Assembly (NCBI GenBank): GCA_019312665.1
Contig: JAFDCZ010000022.1
Coordinates: 1 to 46,809 of the forward strand
Direction: 5' to 3'
DNA: 46,809 bases
Origin: Deltaproteobacteria bacterium
GTDB taxonomy: Bacteria > Myxococcota_A > UBA9160 > UBA6930
Below are positions 33,502 through 44,089 of the stretch, piece after piece. The notes beneath the pieces are model-generated. The model searched no databases and was not told where the DNA came from. It saw nothing but the letters and a program-made list of their open reading frames with translations. Position 1 is the stretch's first letter. Each line of letters starts with the position of its first letter. The translations under genes were made by a program, and so were the position numbers.

Positions 33502-33954
33502 ATGACCCTATTCGTAACCGTGCTGCACATTCTCGTGTGCGTGGTACTCATCGTCGTCGTGCTGCTGCAGCGGGGCAAAGGCGCCGAAATGGGCGCCATC
33601 CTCGGCGGCGGCGGCGGCAACACCGTCTTCGGCGCCCGCGGTGCCGGAAACTTCCTGACCCGGCTGACGACAGGTGCAGCCGTGGTGTTCATGTTCACCA
33701 GCCTGATCCTGGCCTACTTCGCCCGGGAGAGCGCGGACTCCACGCTCTTCGAGGACGTGCCCGCGGTCGTGCAACCTGGCGGAGAAGAGGGAGAGGCAGG
33801 AGGCTTCGAGGAAGCGCCCGGCGACGCGACCACCGGCGGCTTCGACGAGGTGGCACCGTCCGCAGAGAGTGAGGCCTCCACGGACGCCGAGCCGGCGGCT
33901 GAAAACCAGGCCGAAACCGAGAGTCCTGAGCCGGCGGAAGCGCCGACCCCGTAG
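33502..33954 (+). CDS. secG: Protein-export membrane protein SecG with acidic tail
   Basis: A 150-residue SecG. The first helix (residues 3-22, VTVLHILVCVVLIVVVLLQ) is followed by the conserved loop QRGKGAEMGAILGGGGG and NTVFGARGAGNFLTRLTT, then the second helix (about 55-73). SecG assists SecYE in preprotein translocation. After the second helix comes a low-complexity acidic extension of about 75 residues rich in Glu, Ala and Pro (from FEDVPAVVQPGGEEGEAGG), longer than in E. coli. AAGGAG lies about eight bases before the ATG. It closes the glycolytic run. Confidence 0.94.
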   Translation: MTLFVTVLHILVCVVLIVVVLLQRGKGAEMGAILGGGGGNTVFGARGAGNFLTRLTTGAAVVFMFTSLILAYFARESADSTLFEDVPAVVQPGGEEGEAGGFEEAPGDATTGGFDEVAPSAESEASTDAEPAAENQAETESPEPAEAPTP

Positions 33955-33972
33955 CAGGCCTCAGCCCCGGGG

Positions 33973-34059
33973 TGGTGCGGCAGAGAAGATTCGAACTTCC
34001 ACGCCCTTGCGAGCGCCAGCCCCTCAAGCTGGTGCGTCTACCAGTTCCGCCACTGCCGC
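33973..34059 (-). tRNA. tRNA-Leu (anticodon GAG)
   Basis: The minus strand folds as an 87-base class II tRNA: acceptor arm GCGGCAG/CTGCCGC, T8-G9, D-arm with GGTAGACGC, anticodon arm CCAGC-TTGAGGG-GCTGG giving anticodon GAG (plus-strand 34023-34025), a long variable arm, T-arm with GTTCGAATC, discriminator A and an encoded CCA (33973-33975). The long variable arm and GAG identify a leucine tRNA reading CUC/CUU. It is convergent with secG, 18 bases away. A palindrome lies 55 bases upstream of its 5' end. Confidence 0.96.
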
Positions 34060-34114
34060 ACGTCCCGGATTGCCAGGGCCGGGGAACGTACCCCTTCCCA
34101 AAGGATCGTCCAGC

Positions 34115-34201
34115 GGGGACGTTCTTTCCGCTGTTTCCGTTACGGGCCACGCAGGCTCTGCCTGCTTGGCCCGTAACGGAAACAGCGGAAAGAACGTCCC
34201 C
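34115..34201. repeat. GGGGACG palindrome, copy 3 (87 bp)
   Basis: Two 42-base arms around TCT, with one mismatch in the inner stem (GGCCACGCAGGC against GGCCAAGCAGGC). Outer arms read GGGGACGTTCTTTCCGCTG. It lies between the tRNA-Leu gene and the DsbA-like gene, both on the minus strand, five bases after the DsbA-like stop at 34207. It could end that transcript before the tRNA. Confidence 0.94.
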
Positions 34202-34206
34202 GCTTC

Positions 34207-34842
34207 CTAGCCGTCGAGCACTCCATCGCGCAGCCGGCCGATCCAGTTGCGGTACGTCTCCACGGGCTGGGCACCGGTGACGAATGCATCGTGCCCGGCC
34301 ACCCGCACGGCGGGCACCCCGGTGATGCTCACCTCGAGGGCCTCGTTGTGCTGCTCGGCCACTTCACGCACCAACTCGCGCTCTTGCTCCGGATCCGCCA
34401 GAACCTCAAACCCTTCGGCCGGCAGCTCCAACTCCTCCCAGAGCTCCTTCAACACGGGCAGCCGGCTGATATCGCGGCTCTCCTCGAAGTACGCGACGAG
34501 CAGACGATCATGCATCCGCGCGAACGCCTCCGCCGAAACCCGAGCCGCGGCCTTGGCCACGAGATGAGCGGGCACGCTATGGGTCGGCGGCCCTTCGCTG
34601 CTCTCCCAGACCCGGAAGGCCGGTGCGTCCAGCTCCGAGGCCGGTCGCATCCAGCTCTGCGTGTAACGCATGAACTTCTCGAGATCGCGCCCAGGCTCCG
34701 GCTGAGGGCGCAGCAGATAGCTGCGCCACGTCAGCTCGAGCCCATCGCCGAACTCCTCCTGCAACTGGTGCAAGCGGTACGAGGCGACGTAACACCACGG
34801 GCAGAGGTAGTCCGAGTAAACGATCAACCGGACCGGATCCAC
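34207..34842 (-). CDS. DsbA family thiol oxidoreductase (FrnE-like)
   Basis: A 211-residue thioredoxin-fold protein with an inserted helical domain. VRLIVYSDYLCPWCYVASYR carries the CPWC active site at the first helix, and VSITGVPAVRVAGHDAFVTG has the cis-Pro loop. This is the FrnE/2-hydroxychromene-2-carboxylate isomerase-like branch of the DsbA family. There is no signal peptide, so it is probably cytoplasmic. The start is GTG at 34842, four bases after the stop of the small secreted protein gene upstream. The physiological partner is unknown. Confidence 0.9.
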   Translation of the reverse strand: MDPVRLIVYSDYLCPWCYVASYRLHQLQEEFGDGLELTWRSYLLRPQPEPGRDLEKFMRYTQSWMRPASELDAPAFRVWESSEGPPTHSVPAHLVAKAAARVSAEAFARMHDRLLVAYFEESRDISRLPVLKELWEELELPAEGFEVLADPEQERELVREVAEQHNEALEVSITGVPAVRVAGHDAFVTGAQPVETYRNWIGRLRDGVLDG

Positions 34843-34846
34843 CTGT

Positions 34847-35356
34847 CTACTCCTCGTCGCTGGCCTGGTCCTCCAAGCGCTGGATCTCCGCCATGTCTTC
34901 GGCCGTGGCGGGCAGATAGATCGTCGTCATCGGGGTCGGGTCGGTCTTCTTCTTGCCCGGGCGCAGCACGATGACGACCGCGTCCTCGGACGCGACGAGC
35001 TCGTCGAGCGCCGTCTTGAACCACTCGGTGCTCTCGGTGTCGTTGAGCATCTTGCCGGTCAGGTTGTTTCGGATCTGGGTGACGCTCAGCTTGCCGCCGG
35101 TGGCCTTCACGGGCACCGTGGTTTCCTTGAGCGCCCTTCGCTTGCACTTGCCGGGGATCTTCGTGATGTCGCCGGAGGAGCCGGAGACCCGAGGGAAGAA
35201 CTTCGTCGCCTTGCCCTTGGTCCACTCGACCTCGACCGTCTTGCCGGCTTCGTCATAGGACTTGATGACGCCGAAGGTCGAGCAGCTTTTCGCCTGGGCG
35301 TTGGCCGCCGCGAGGAACGGCACCGCGACCAAGAGAAGAATGAGTATGGAGCGCAT
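34847..35356 (-). CDS. Small secreted protein of unknown function
   Basis: A 169-residue protein with a clear signal peptide (MRSILILLLVAVPFLAAANA, cleavage near AQA). The mature part starts KSCSTFGVIKSYDEAGKTVE and is rich in Lys and beta-prone stretches, ending in an acidic tail. I do not recognise the family. The start at ATG 35356 is supported by AGGAGA upstream and the signal sequence; longer open frames upstream are not used. It resembles in layout the divergent small secreted protein at 35708-36175: each has a SYDEAGKTVEVE-like or SFDPEAKTVTLE-like opening in the mature part followed by a K-rich stretch, so they may be distant relatives. Confidence 0.8.
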   Translation of the reverse strand: MRSILILLLVAVPFLAAANAQAKSCSTFGVIKSYDEAGKTVEVEWTKGKATKFFPRVSGSSGDITKIPGKCKRRALKETTVPVKATGGKLSVTQIRNNLTGKMLNDTESTEWFKTALDELVASEDAVVIVLRPGKKKTDPTPMTTIYLPATAEDMAEIQRLEDQASDEE

Positions 35357-35707
35357 GAATTTCTCCTGTGGAGGTTGTTGCCGGCGGCTCATCCGTCGGC
35401 GAGAAAAAGGCGGCAACGCGCCCCGGAATCGTAGACGAGGGGACCGCGCTCGCGATTCACCCTTTCTCTTGCCCGCCCGGTGGCCCAGCAGCCCGCGGCT
35501 TGCCTGGTTCGATCCGGGGCGTCTGACATGGCTCGGCAGGGTAACGCGGCTCCGGATGCCATGCATCTGGAAAACGAGCCAGAACCCGAGCCGGGTCTCA
35601 GATCCTGGAACCGGACATCACCGCCGGCGTCGAATCCTGCGCTGGCTCGCCCGACCGGGCGATCTCCGTGTAGGCTCCTCGCTCGGATCCAGCCGGGAGA
35701 GAACGCA
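35357..35707. other. Divergent intergenic region between two secreted-protein genes
   Basis: About 350 bases between divergent starts. It must hold promoters for both genes, but I see no convincing -35/-10 pair or operator. Open frames crossing it lack conserved sequence and Shine-Dalgarno context. Confidence 0.5.
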
Positions 35708-36175
35708 ATGGTCGACCATCCGGTTCGCGCGCGGCTCGCCATTTCCGCGCTCGCCGCCCTCACACTTCTGGCTGCCGTCCTGGGCTCGAATGCGTCCCAA
35801 GCAGCGCGAGCGAAGAGTGTCGCCAACGAAGCCCAGTGGGTGAGCTTCGATCCGGAGGCCAAGACCGTCACGCTCGAGATCCTGACGGAGGGCAAGGGCA
35901 ACAAGGCCCTCGCCAAGAAGTTCAAGAGGACGGTGAAGCGAGGCAAGCAGGTCACCATCAACGTGATCCCCGAAGGCTCCATCCGGGAGCGCACCTCGGT
36001 GGCGATCCATGGACGCATGGCCACACTCGGCGACATCAAGGCGGGCAAGCGCGTCGTCCTGTATTGGATCGAAGACCCTCGCCAGGCCGGCGAACTCTTC
36101 GCTCGCAAGATCGACGTCCTGTTCTCGCGCGAGGAACTGCGGGAACGCTATCGGGCCGAAGGAGCTGGAGAGTAG
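35708..36175 (+). CDS. Small secreted protein of unknown function
   Basis: A 155-residue protein with a signal peptide (after a short basic start, LAISALAALTLLAAVLGS, cleavage near SQA). The mature part begins around KSVANEAQWVSFDPEAKTV and contains the strands KRGKQVTINVIPEGSI and AGKRVVLYWIEDP, suggesting a small beta-rich domain. No family is recognised. The start ATG 35708 follows GGGAGAG at a good distance. Its 3' end overlaps the convergent UbiB-like gene by 28 bases. Confidence 0.78.
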   Translation: MVDHPVRARLAISALAALTLLAAVLGSNASQAARAKSVANEAQWVSFDPEAKTVTLEILTEGKGNKALAKKFKRTVKRGKQVTINVIPEGSIRERTSVAIHGRMATLGDIKAGKRVVLYWIEDPRQAGELFARKIDVLFSREELRERYRAEGAGE

Positions 36176-37527
36176 GCGACGCCCGCCTCAGGCGGGCTTC
36201 CCGGTAGATCTCCCGCCAGGAAGGTCACGACGTAGGGGCCCACCACATCGAGGGGCCGGATGCCCGGGGCCAGCTCCGTGGCCAAGCCGAGCAGCAGTGT
36301 CAGCGCACGGGACCACATCACCAGGCCGTCGGGCAGGCGGAAGCTGCGAATGTTCTTCAGCTGGGAACGCATCCGCCGCAGGTAGACGCTGAAATCGATC
36401 TCGGCCACCTCTTTCGGCGTCAGGTTCCAATACTCCGGTGAGAACGAGATGCGCAGAAGTGCCTCCACGGCTTCCCTGTCGCGCGGATCGATCATGCCGG
36501 CGGCGAGCAGCGCATCGGCATAACGTCGCTCATCCCGGCTGACGGTCGAGAGCAGGGATTCGCGCAGCATGTTCATCACGGCCGGCTCGATGCGTTTGTT
36601 CATGCCGAAATCGATGATGCCGAGGCGTCCGTCATCGCAGACGAGCAGGTTTCCGGGATGCGGATCACAATGAAAGAAGCCATCCCGGAACATCATGTGC
36701 AGGAAGGCCCGAGTCGCCCATACCACCAGGCTCTCCGCATCCCGGCCACGGGCCTCGACGCCCTCGGCATCGTTCACCTTGCAGCCATCCAGGAACTCCA
36801 TGGTGAGGACCCGGCGCGCGGTGGCTTCCCAATGGATTTCCGGGATGCGCACGTGAGCGGCGACCTCCGGATCGCGGCTCAGGTTCCGAGCCACTTCCTC
36901 GGCCGCACGTCCCTCTCGCTCGTAATCCATCTCGCCGTGGATCGACTCCGCCAACTCCTGATGCACCTGGCCGAGATCCGCCACGGTCACCCAATCGAAG
37001 AGCCAGAGGCCGATTCGCGCAGCGACCAGATCGATCGCGACGGAGCGCTCGACGGCGGGGTAGAGCACCTTGACCGCCACCCTCTCGCCACTATGTAGCT
37101 CCGCCTCGTGGACCTGGCCGAGACTGGCTGCAGCTAGCGGCTCGTTCTCGAAACGAGCAAAGACCTCCTCCAGGGGTCGGCCGAGTTCGGCTTCGATCTG
37201 CGCGCGGATCTCCTCCACAGCGTGCGGGGCCACGCGATCCTGGAGCCGCGCCAGTTCGTCACTCACTTCCTCGGGCAGCACGTCGACCCGCAAGCTTGCC
37301 ACCTGGCCCAGCTTGATCAGCCCACCCTTGAACCGGTTGGCGACCGCCACGAAGCGGCGAGCGAAGCGCACCTGACGTTCGACCAGGGCGCCGGGCGTGG
37401 ACCGAACGATGCCTCGGCTGTCCAGGACGATGACCAGCCAGATCCAGGCCGCGCGGCCGATCAGGCCGAGCAAGACGAGAAAGCGGGTCGTCAACGAGAG
37501 CAGAGAGGGAGCGCCGGATCGGGTCAC
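36148..37527 (-). CDS. ABC1/UbiB-family atypical kinase
   Basis: A 459-residue UbiB/AarF family protein. An N-terminal hydrophobic stretch (about 10-35) is followed by the family KxGQ motif (FKGGLIKLGQVASLR), the alanine-rich loop AAASLGQVHEAE, the catalytic Lys in VAVKVLYP, HCDPHPGNLLV and IIDFGMNKRIE. These proteins are atypical kinases/ATPases supporting ubiquinone synthesis or lipid metabolism at the inner membrane. No ubi gene is adjacent, so ubiquinone synthesis is only one possibility. The start is GTG at 37527. It ends inside the 3' end of the convergent secreted-protein gene. Confidence 0.9.
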   Translation of the reverse strand: MTRSGAPSLLSLTTRFLVLLGLIGRAAWIWLVIVLDSRGIVRSTPGALVERQVRFARRFVAVANRFKGGLIKLGQVASLRVDVLPEEVSDELARLQDRVAPHAVEEIRAQIEAELGRPLEEVFARFENEPLAAASLGQVHEAELHSGERVAVKVLYPAVERSVAIDLVAARIGLWLFDWVTVADLGQVHQELAESIHGEMDYEREGRAAEEVARNLSRDPEVAAHVRIPEIHWEATARRVLTMEFLDGCKVNDAEGVEARGRDAESLVVWATRAFLHMMFRDGFFHCDPHPGNLLVCDDGRLGIIDFGMNKRIEPAVMNMLRESLLSTVSRDERRYADALLAAGMIDPRDREAVEALLRISFSPEYWNLTPKEVAEIDFSVYLRRMRSQLKNIRSFRLPDGLVMWSRALTLLLGLATELAPGIRPLDVVGPYVVTFLAGDLPGSPPEAGVAYSPAPSAR

Positions 37528-37548
37528 GGCCGGAGAGTAACCGTCCGA

Positions 37549-37604
37549 TCAGGCGCCGGGTGGCGTACTTCCGGATTCAGGCGCCGGGTGGCCGCACTTC
37601 CAGA
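37549..37604. repeat. 28-bp imperfect direct repeat at the glycerate kinase 3' end
   Basis: The sequence TCAGGCGCCGGGTGGC followed by a near-identical tail (GTACTTCCGGA versus CGCACTTCCAGA) occurs at 37549 and again at 37577. The second copy contains the stop and last codons of the glycerate kinase gene; the first lies just beyond the stop in the 49-base spacer before the UbiB gene. It looks like a local duplication of the gene end. Confidence 0.8.
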
Positions 37605-38848
37605 AGGACCAGATCCATCACGTTCGTTCGCGTGGGGCCCGTCACGACGAGCCCCCCTTCCGCCGCGAAAAAAGTGTAGGCATCGTTGTCCTCGAGCCGG
37701 CTCCGCGCATCCACGCCGGCTGCGCGCCCCCGCGCAACACTTCCTGCATCCGCAAAGGCTCCGGCCGCGTCGGTGGGCCCGTCCGTGCCATCGGTGCCCG
37801 CTGCGAGAAGGTCGATGTTGGGAGCGCCCTCGAGCGCCAACGCCGCAGCGAGGGCCAACTCCTGGGAGCGCCCTCCCCGCCCGCTGCCGCGGACGGTCAC
37901 AGTCGTCTCCCCCCCAACCACGAGCAGGGTCGGGGCCTCGGGCTCCAGGCTTCGGCCGAGCGCTACGAGACGTGCCGCGGCCTCCCGCGCCTCTCCGCGA
38001 AGCTCACCGCCAAGGGAAATCGGGCGCAGGCCTTCCTTCCGGGCCGCTTCCAACGCGGCCGCACGCGCCGTCGCGTTCGATGCCAGGATCCGGCTCTGCA
38101 CTGATGCCAGAGCGGGGTCTCCGGGCTTCAGGCTCTCGTCCCTCTGCCCGTCGCGACCGGCTTCGAGGTGCTGACGGATTGCTTCCGGCAGCTTCACCCC
38201 GCTCGTCAGGCGAACGGCGTCGGCGAAGGTGGTCGCGTCCGCTGCGCAGGGCCCGGAGGCCAACGTAGAGAGATCGTCACCCGGCACATCGGAGATGGCC
38301 AACACGTGGATCTCCGAAGCCTGCCCCGCTGCGCGGGCCAACCTGCCACCGGACACGCGGGTGCAATGCTTGCGGAGGGTGTTGAGCGCATCGATGTCGG
38401 CTCCAGCCTCCAGGAGCCCGCGGGTGGCAGCGGCAACGTCAGCCAGGCGGAGGCCCGGGAGGGGCGCGCTGAGGAGTGCCGAGGCGCCCCCCGAGAGCAG
38501 CAGGACGAAGGCTTCGCCCGGCGTTGTCCGATTCGCAACCGCCAAGGCTTCGATTCCGGCGGCTTCGCTCCGCTCATCGGGAACCGGATGGCCCGCCTCG
38601 GCGACGCGGCTCTCCATGAGTTCCAGGCCGTGGCCATCCTTCGTGACGACGAAGCTCTCGCGAATTCGCTCTCCGCAAGCGCGTTCCAATGCACGCGCCA
38701 TCGGTGCGGCCGCCTTGCCCGCAGCGACCACGCGGAGCGGGCAATCCGGCGCCAGCCGCTCCACCACCGCCGCCACACAGGCCTCGGGCTCCACGGCGGC
38801 CAAGGCGGCACGATGGATGCGGGTGAGGCGCTCGCGCGCCGGAGTCAT
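37577..38848 (-). CDS. Glycerate 2-kinase (GckA/MOFRL family)
   Basis: A 423-residue type II glycerate kinase: VVAAGKAAAPMARAL near the N-terminus, VLLLSGGASALLSAP, DALNTLRKHCTRVSGGRLA, ISDVPGDDLSTLASGP, and the C-terminal MOFRL domain with GGETTVTVRGSGRGGRSQEL and LAAGTDGTDGPTDAAGAF. The reaction is glycerate plus ATP to 2-phosphoglycerate. ATG 38848 is chosen because the family begins at MTPARERL and it lies seven bases after the OmpA-domain stop. It could recycle glycerate, including that released from glycosylglycerate if the GT81 gene is active; that link is inference. Confidence 0.92.
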   Translation of the reverse strand: MTPARERLTRIHRAALAAVEPEACVAAVVERLAPDCPLRVVAAGKAAAPMARALERACGERIRESFVVTKDGHGLELMESRVAEAGHPVPDERSEAAGIEALAVANRTTPGEAFVLLLSGGASALLSAPLPGLRLADVAAATRGLLEAGADIDALNTLRKHCTRVSGGRLARAAGQASEIHVLAISDVPGDDLSTLASGPCAADATTFADAVRLTSGVKLPEAIRQHLEAGRDGQRDESLKPGDPALASVQSRILASNATARAAALEAARKEGLRPISLGGELRGEAREAAARLVALGRSLEPEAPTLLVVGGETTVTVRGSGRGGRSQELALAAALALEGAPNIDLLAAGTDGTDGPTDAAGAFADAGSVARGRAAGVDARSRLEDNDAYTFFAAEGGLVVTGPTRTNVMDLVLLEVRPPGA

Positions 38849-38855
38849 CTCGAAC

Positions 38856-39740
38856 TCACTCTCCGCCTGCGCTCGCTGCGGACGAGGCGCCCGCCCCTTC
38901 GATTGGCAGCAAGCGGATCTCGATGCGGCGATTGCGGGCGCGTCCCTCGGATGTGTCGTTGGGAGCGACGGGCCGGTTCGGGCCGTAGGAAATCGCCGCC
39001 AGGCGCGCCGATGACACACCTTCGCGCTCGAGGATTCGCACGACAGCGGCGGCTCGCGCCCCGGCCAGCTCCCAGTTCGTAGGATAGACCCGCGCCAATC
39101 GGCCCTGGATCACGTGGGCATCCGTATGACCTTGGACCTGGACCCGGTGGTCATCGCCCCCAAGGCGGGAAGCGACGCGGGCGAGAACGGCCCGCCCGCC
39201 ACTGGAAAGCTGCGCCGAGCCCTTCGCGAACAAGATCTCCTGGGCGAGATTCACCCGCAGGCCTTCGCGCAATCGCTCGATTTCGATCCGACCCGCAGCC
39301 ACTTCCGACTGCAGCTCCCCAACCAGGTCGTCGTACGTGTCGCGAAGCTTCCCGACCTCTTCCTGCTCCTCGGCCACCTCACGTTCGCGGGCTGTCAGAT
39401 CGCTCTCGAGCTCGTCGCGGCGGGCGCTCAGCACCTGCACGTGCGATTCCAGATCCGTCTTCCTCTCCCCGAGCTCCTCACGAACCAGACGCAGATCCTC
39501 CACCTGCTCGAGCAGCGCGACCCGCTCGCCACTCAAGCTCTCATTCGACGCTTCGAGCAGCGTGACGCGGCCCTCGAGGCGCACGCGTTCGGCACTCTGC
39601 GCGTCGCGCTCGGCAACGACTTCGGCGTGCTTGCCAGGAAGCACGCAAGCCGAAGCGAACAGGCCCACAAAGGTGAGGGCCGCAACGAGGACTCGTTCAG
39701 GCAGTCGGGGCAGGCAGGAGGATCCGGTCGAGCGCTTCAT
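38856..39740 (-). CDS. OmpA-domain cell-envelope protein with coiled coil
   Basis: A 294-residue exported protein. The N-terminus ends in LFASACVLPG, a possible lipobox with Cys32, so it may be an outer-membrane lipoprotein. A long Glu/Arg-rich heptad region (about 40-145) is predicted coiled coil. The C-terminal OmpA/MotB peptidoglycan-binding domain has EILFAKGSAQLSSGGRAVL, VQGHTDAH, NWELAGARAAAVVRIL and NRRIEIRLLP. The start ATG 39740 lies 44 bases inside the end of lon, and the gene is followed closely by the glycerate kinase. Confidence 0.87.
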   Translation of the reverse strand: MKRSTGSSCLPRLPERVLVAALTFVGLFASACVLPGKHAEVVAERDAQSAERVRLEGRVTLLEASNESLSGERVALLEQVEDLRLVREELGERKTDLESHVQVLSARRDELESDLTAREREVAEEQEEVGKLRDTYDDLVGELQSEVAAGRIEIERLREGLRVNLAQEILFAKGSAQLSSGGRAVLARVASRLGGDDHRVQVQGHTDAHVIQGRLARVYPTNWELAGARAAAVVRILEREGVSSARLAAISYGPNRPVAPNDTSEGRARNRRIEIRLLPIEGAGASSAASAGGE

Positions 39741-42078
39741 CGATCGATGAAACGTAGTCAAAATCGAGGCCCTTGAGCAGCTCCGCTTGGATCTCCTCCA
39801 CATCCCGGCGATTGCTCTCGGGGAGCACGACGCGCTGGATGCCCGAGCGCTTGGCAGCGAGCACCTTCTCCTTGATGCCGCCGACCGGAAGTACCTTGCC
39901 GCGCAGGGTGATCTCACCGGTCATCGCGACTTCCGGCGCCGTAGGCCGGCCCAACATCAGGGACGCCAGGGATGTGACCATGGCCACACCGGCCGAGGGA
40001 CCGTCCTTCGGAACCGCGCCCGCAGGCACATGCAGATGGAAATCCCGTTTCTCGAAGGCCTCCGGCTCGAGGCCGAACTTCTCAGCGCGCGCCTGGAGCC
40101 AGGTACGTGCCGCCTCAGCCGATTCCCGCATCACGTCACCCAATGAGCCGGTCAGCTTGAGCCCGCCGCGGCCGGGCATCATGGTGCTCTCGACGAACAG
40201 GATGTCGCCACCTGCCGGGGTGTAGGCCAGGCCCACGGCCACGCCCGGCAAACCCGTACGCTCGGCCAGTTCCGGCTCGAAACGGATCGGCCCGAGCAAC
40301 GCAGCCAGGTCCGGGGCATCGATCACCACCGACTGCCCTTCCGCGACCTGCCCCTCGGCGATCCGGCGAGCGATCTTCCGACACAACTTGCCGAGCTCGC
40401 GCTCCAGGTTCCGAACGCCCGCCTCGTGGGTGTAGCTCCCGATCACCGTGCGCAGGGCGGCATCGCTGAAGCTGAGATCGATCTCGGCCACCCCATTGGC
40501 TTCGCGCTGCCGGGGAATGAGGAAGCGGCGAGCGATCTCGACCTTGTCTTCCTCCGTGTAGCCGGGCAATTCGATCACTTCCATGCGATCCCGCAAGGCC
40601 GCAGGCACGGGCTCCATCTGGTTCGCGGTGGCGATGAACAAGACCTGGGAGAGATCGAACGGAACCTCCAGGTAGTGGTCGCTGAACGCCGAGTTCTGCT
40701 CCGGGTCGAGCACCTCGAGAAGTGCCGATGACGGATCGCCCCGGTAGTCCGCGCCGACCTTGTCGACCTCGTCGAGCAGGAAGACGGGATTCCGGGTACC
40801 GGCCCGACGCATGCCCTGCACGATGCGCCCGGGCAGCGCGCCCACGTAGGTGCGGCGATGCCCGCGAATCTCGGCCTCGTCGCGCACGCCACCTAACGAG
40901 AGACGCTCGAACTTCCGGCCCAGGGCGCGCGCGATCGAACGGCCCAGGGAGGTCTTGCCCGTTCCCGGCGGGCCCACGAAGCACAGGATCGGCCCGCGCA
41001 GGTCTTTCTTCAGGGAGAGCACGGCGATGTATTCGACGATCCGATCCTTGACCTTCTCGAGGCCAAAATGGTCCTCGTCGAGGATCCGACGCGCGTCCTC
41101 GACCGAGAGCTGATCCTCGCTGGTCTTGCTCCAGGGCAGATCGACCATCCATTCGAGATAGGCCCGAATCACGCCATGCTCCGCGGAGGCCGGCGGCATC
41201 TGCTCGAGGCGCTCGACTTCGCGAAGCGCCTGCTTCTCGGCCTCCTCGGGCATGTGGGCCGCTTCGATCTTCTCACGCATGGCGTCGGCCTCGGCGTCTT
41301 CATCCTCCGCCTCGCCGAGTTCCTTGCGGATGTGGTCGAGCTGTTGACGCAGCATGTACTCACGCTGGGTCTTGCCCATCTCACTCTGGACCTTCTCGCG
41401 AATCTCGCTCTCGATCTGGATCGCGTCGCCCGCACGGCGCAGCTCATCCCGCACGCGGCGCAAACGCGCCACCACGTCGAGCTCTTCCAGGAAGGCCTGC
41501 TTGCCCGTGATGTCGAGCTCGAGGTTCGAAGCCACCAGATCCGCCAACCGGGTCGGTTCTTCGACGTTCATGGCGAGCACCTGGAGTTCATCCGAGAGCC
41601 GGCTCGATTCGGAGACGAGGCCCACGAACTGGTCGCGCACCTCCCGCGTCAGAGCCAACGCTTCGACCGCTTCGGCGTCTCCGTGGTCTTGCAGGGCTTC
41701 GACACGCCCCCGGAAGAACGGCTCCTCCGTGGTGAACTCGGTCACTCTCGCGCGTCCGGTCCCCTGCACGAGCAGCCGGTACGAATCATCCGGGAACTTC
41801 AGCATCTTCACGATGCGAAGCACGGTCCCCGTGCGATGCACGTCTTCGGAGGTCGGGCTGCCTTCGAGCGAACGGTTCACCGCAACGCTCATCATCAGCC
41901 GCTCCGGATCCGCGAGCACGGCGTCGATCAGCGCCTTCGACCGCTCGGTATTCACCAGCAGCGGCGCCAGCAAATGCGGGAAGATCACCGTGTTCTTGAG
42001 AGGAAGAATCGGGAGCTCTGCGGGCAGCTCCTCTACCTCTTCTTGAACCTCTGCGACCTCCTCACTGGTCGTTTCCAT
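39697..42078 (-). CDS. lon: ATP-dependent protease Lon
   Basis: A 793-residue Lon. The N-terminal substrate domain starts LPILPLKNTVIFPHLLAPL, a coiled-coil region follows, the AAA+ module has GPPGTGKTSLGRS (Walker A) and VFLLDEVDKVG (Walker B), and the proteolytic domain has the Ser-Lys dyad in PKDGPSAGVAMVTS and LPVGGIKEKVLAAKRSG. It degrades misfolded and regulatory proteins in the cytoplasm. ATG 42078 follows GGAGG closely; an in-frame TTG at 42087 is the alternative. It lies 15 bases after the dnaK stop, so the two are likely one stress-response transcript. Confidence 0.97.
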   Translation of the reverse strand: METTSEEVAEVQEEVEELPAELPILPLKNTVIFPHLLAPLLVNTERSKALIDAVLADPERLMMSVAVNRSLEGSPTSEDVHRTGTVLRIVKMLKFPDDSYRLLVQGTGRARVTEFTTEEPFFRGRVEALQDHGDAEAVEALALTREVRDQFVGLVSESSRLSDELQVLAMNVEEPTRLADLVASNLELDITGKQAFLEELDVVARLRRVRDELRRAGDAIQIESEIREKVQSEMGKTQREYMLRQQLDHIRKELGEAEDEDAEADAMREKIEAAHMPEEAEKQALREVERLEQMPPASAEHGVIRAYLEWMVDLPWSKTSEDQLSVEDARRILDEDHFGLEKVKDRIVEYIAVLSLKKDLRGPILCFVGPPGTGKTSLGRSIARALGRKFERLSLGGVRDEAEIRGHRRTYVGALPGRIVQGMRRAGTRNPVFLLDEVDKVGADYRGDPSSALLEVLDPEQNSAFSDHYLEVPFDLSQVLFIATANQMEPVPAALRDRMEVIELPGYTEEDKVEIARRFLIPRQREANGVAEIDLSFSDAALRTVIGSYTHEAGVRNLERELGKLCRKIARRIAEGQVAEGQSVVIDAPDLAALLGPIRFEPELAERTGLPGVAVGLAYTPAGGDILFVESTMMPGRGGLKLTGSLGDVMRESAEAARTWLQARAEKFGLEPEAFEKRDFHLHVPAGAVPKDGPSAGVAMVTSLASLMLGRPTAPEVAMTGEITLRGKVLPVGGIKEKVLAAKRSGIQRVVLPESNRRDVEEIQAELLKGLDFDYVSSIDEALDRILLPAPTA

Positions 42079-42093
42079 CTCCTCCAAGGGGCC

Positions 42094-44013
<1,920 letters not shown>

Positions 44014-44089
44014 GACCGTGCAGGCCTCCTCAAAGGATGTGCCGGCCAAGCCTGGTCCCCGCTTCTCCCCCGTCAAATCCCCCTCCCCC

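Noticed and set aside
34080-34096. GGGGAACGTACCCC near tRNA-Leu as a fifth palindrome remnant
   Set aside because: It shares only a few bases with the element ends and lacks the TTTCCG arms.
44014-44089. Sigma-32 promoter or CIRCE site before dnaK
   Set aside because: No sequence close to TTAGCACTC-N9-GAGTGCTAA or to a heat-shock -35/-10 pair was found.
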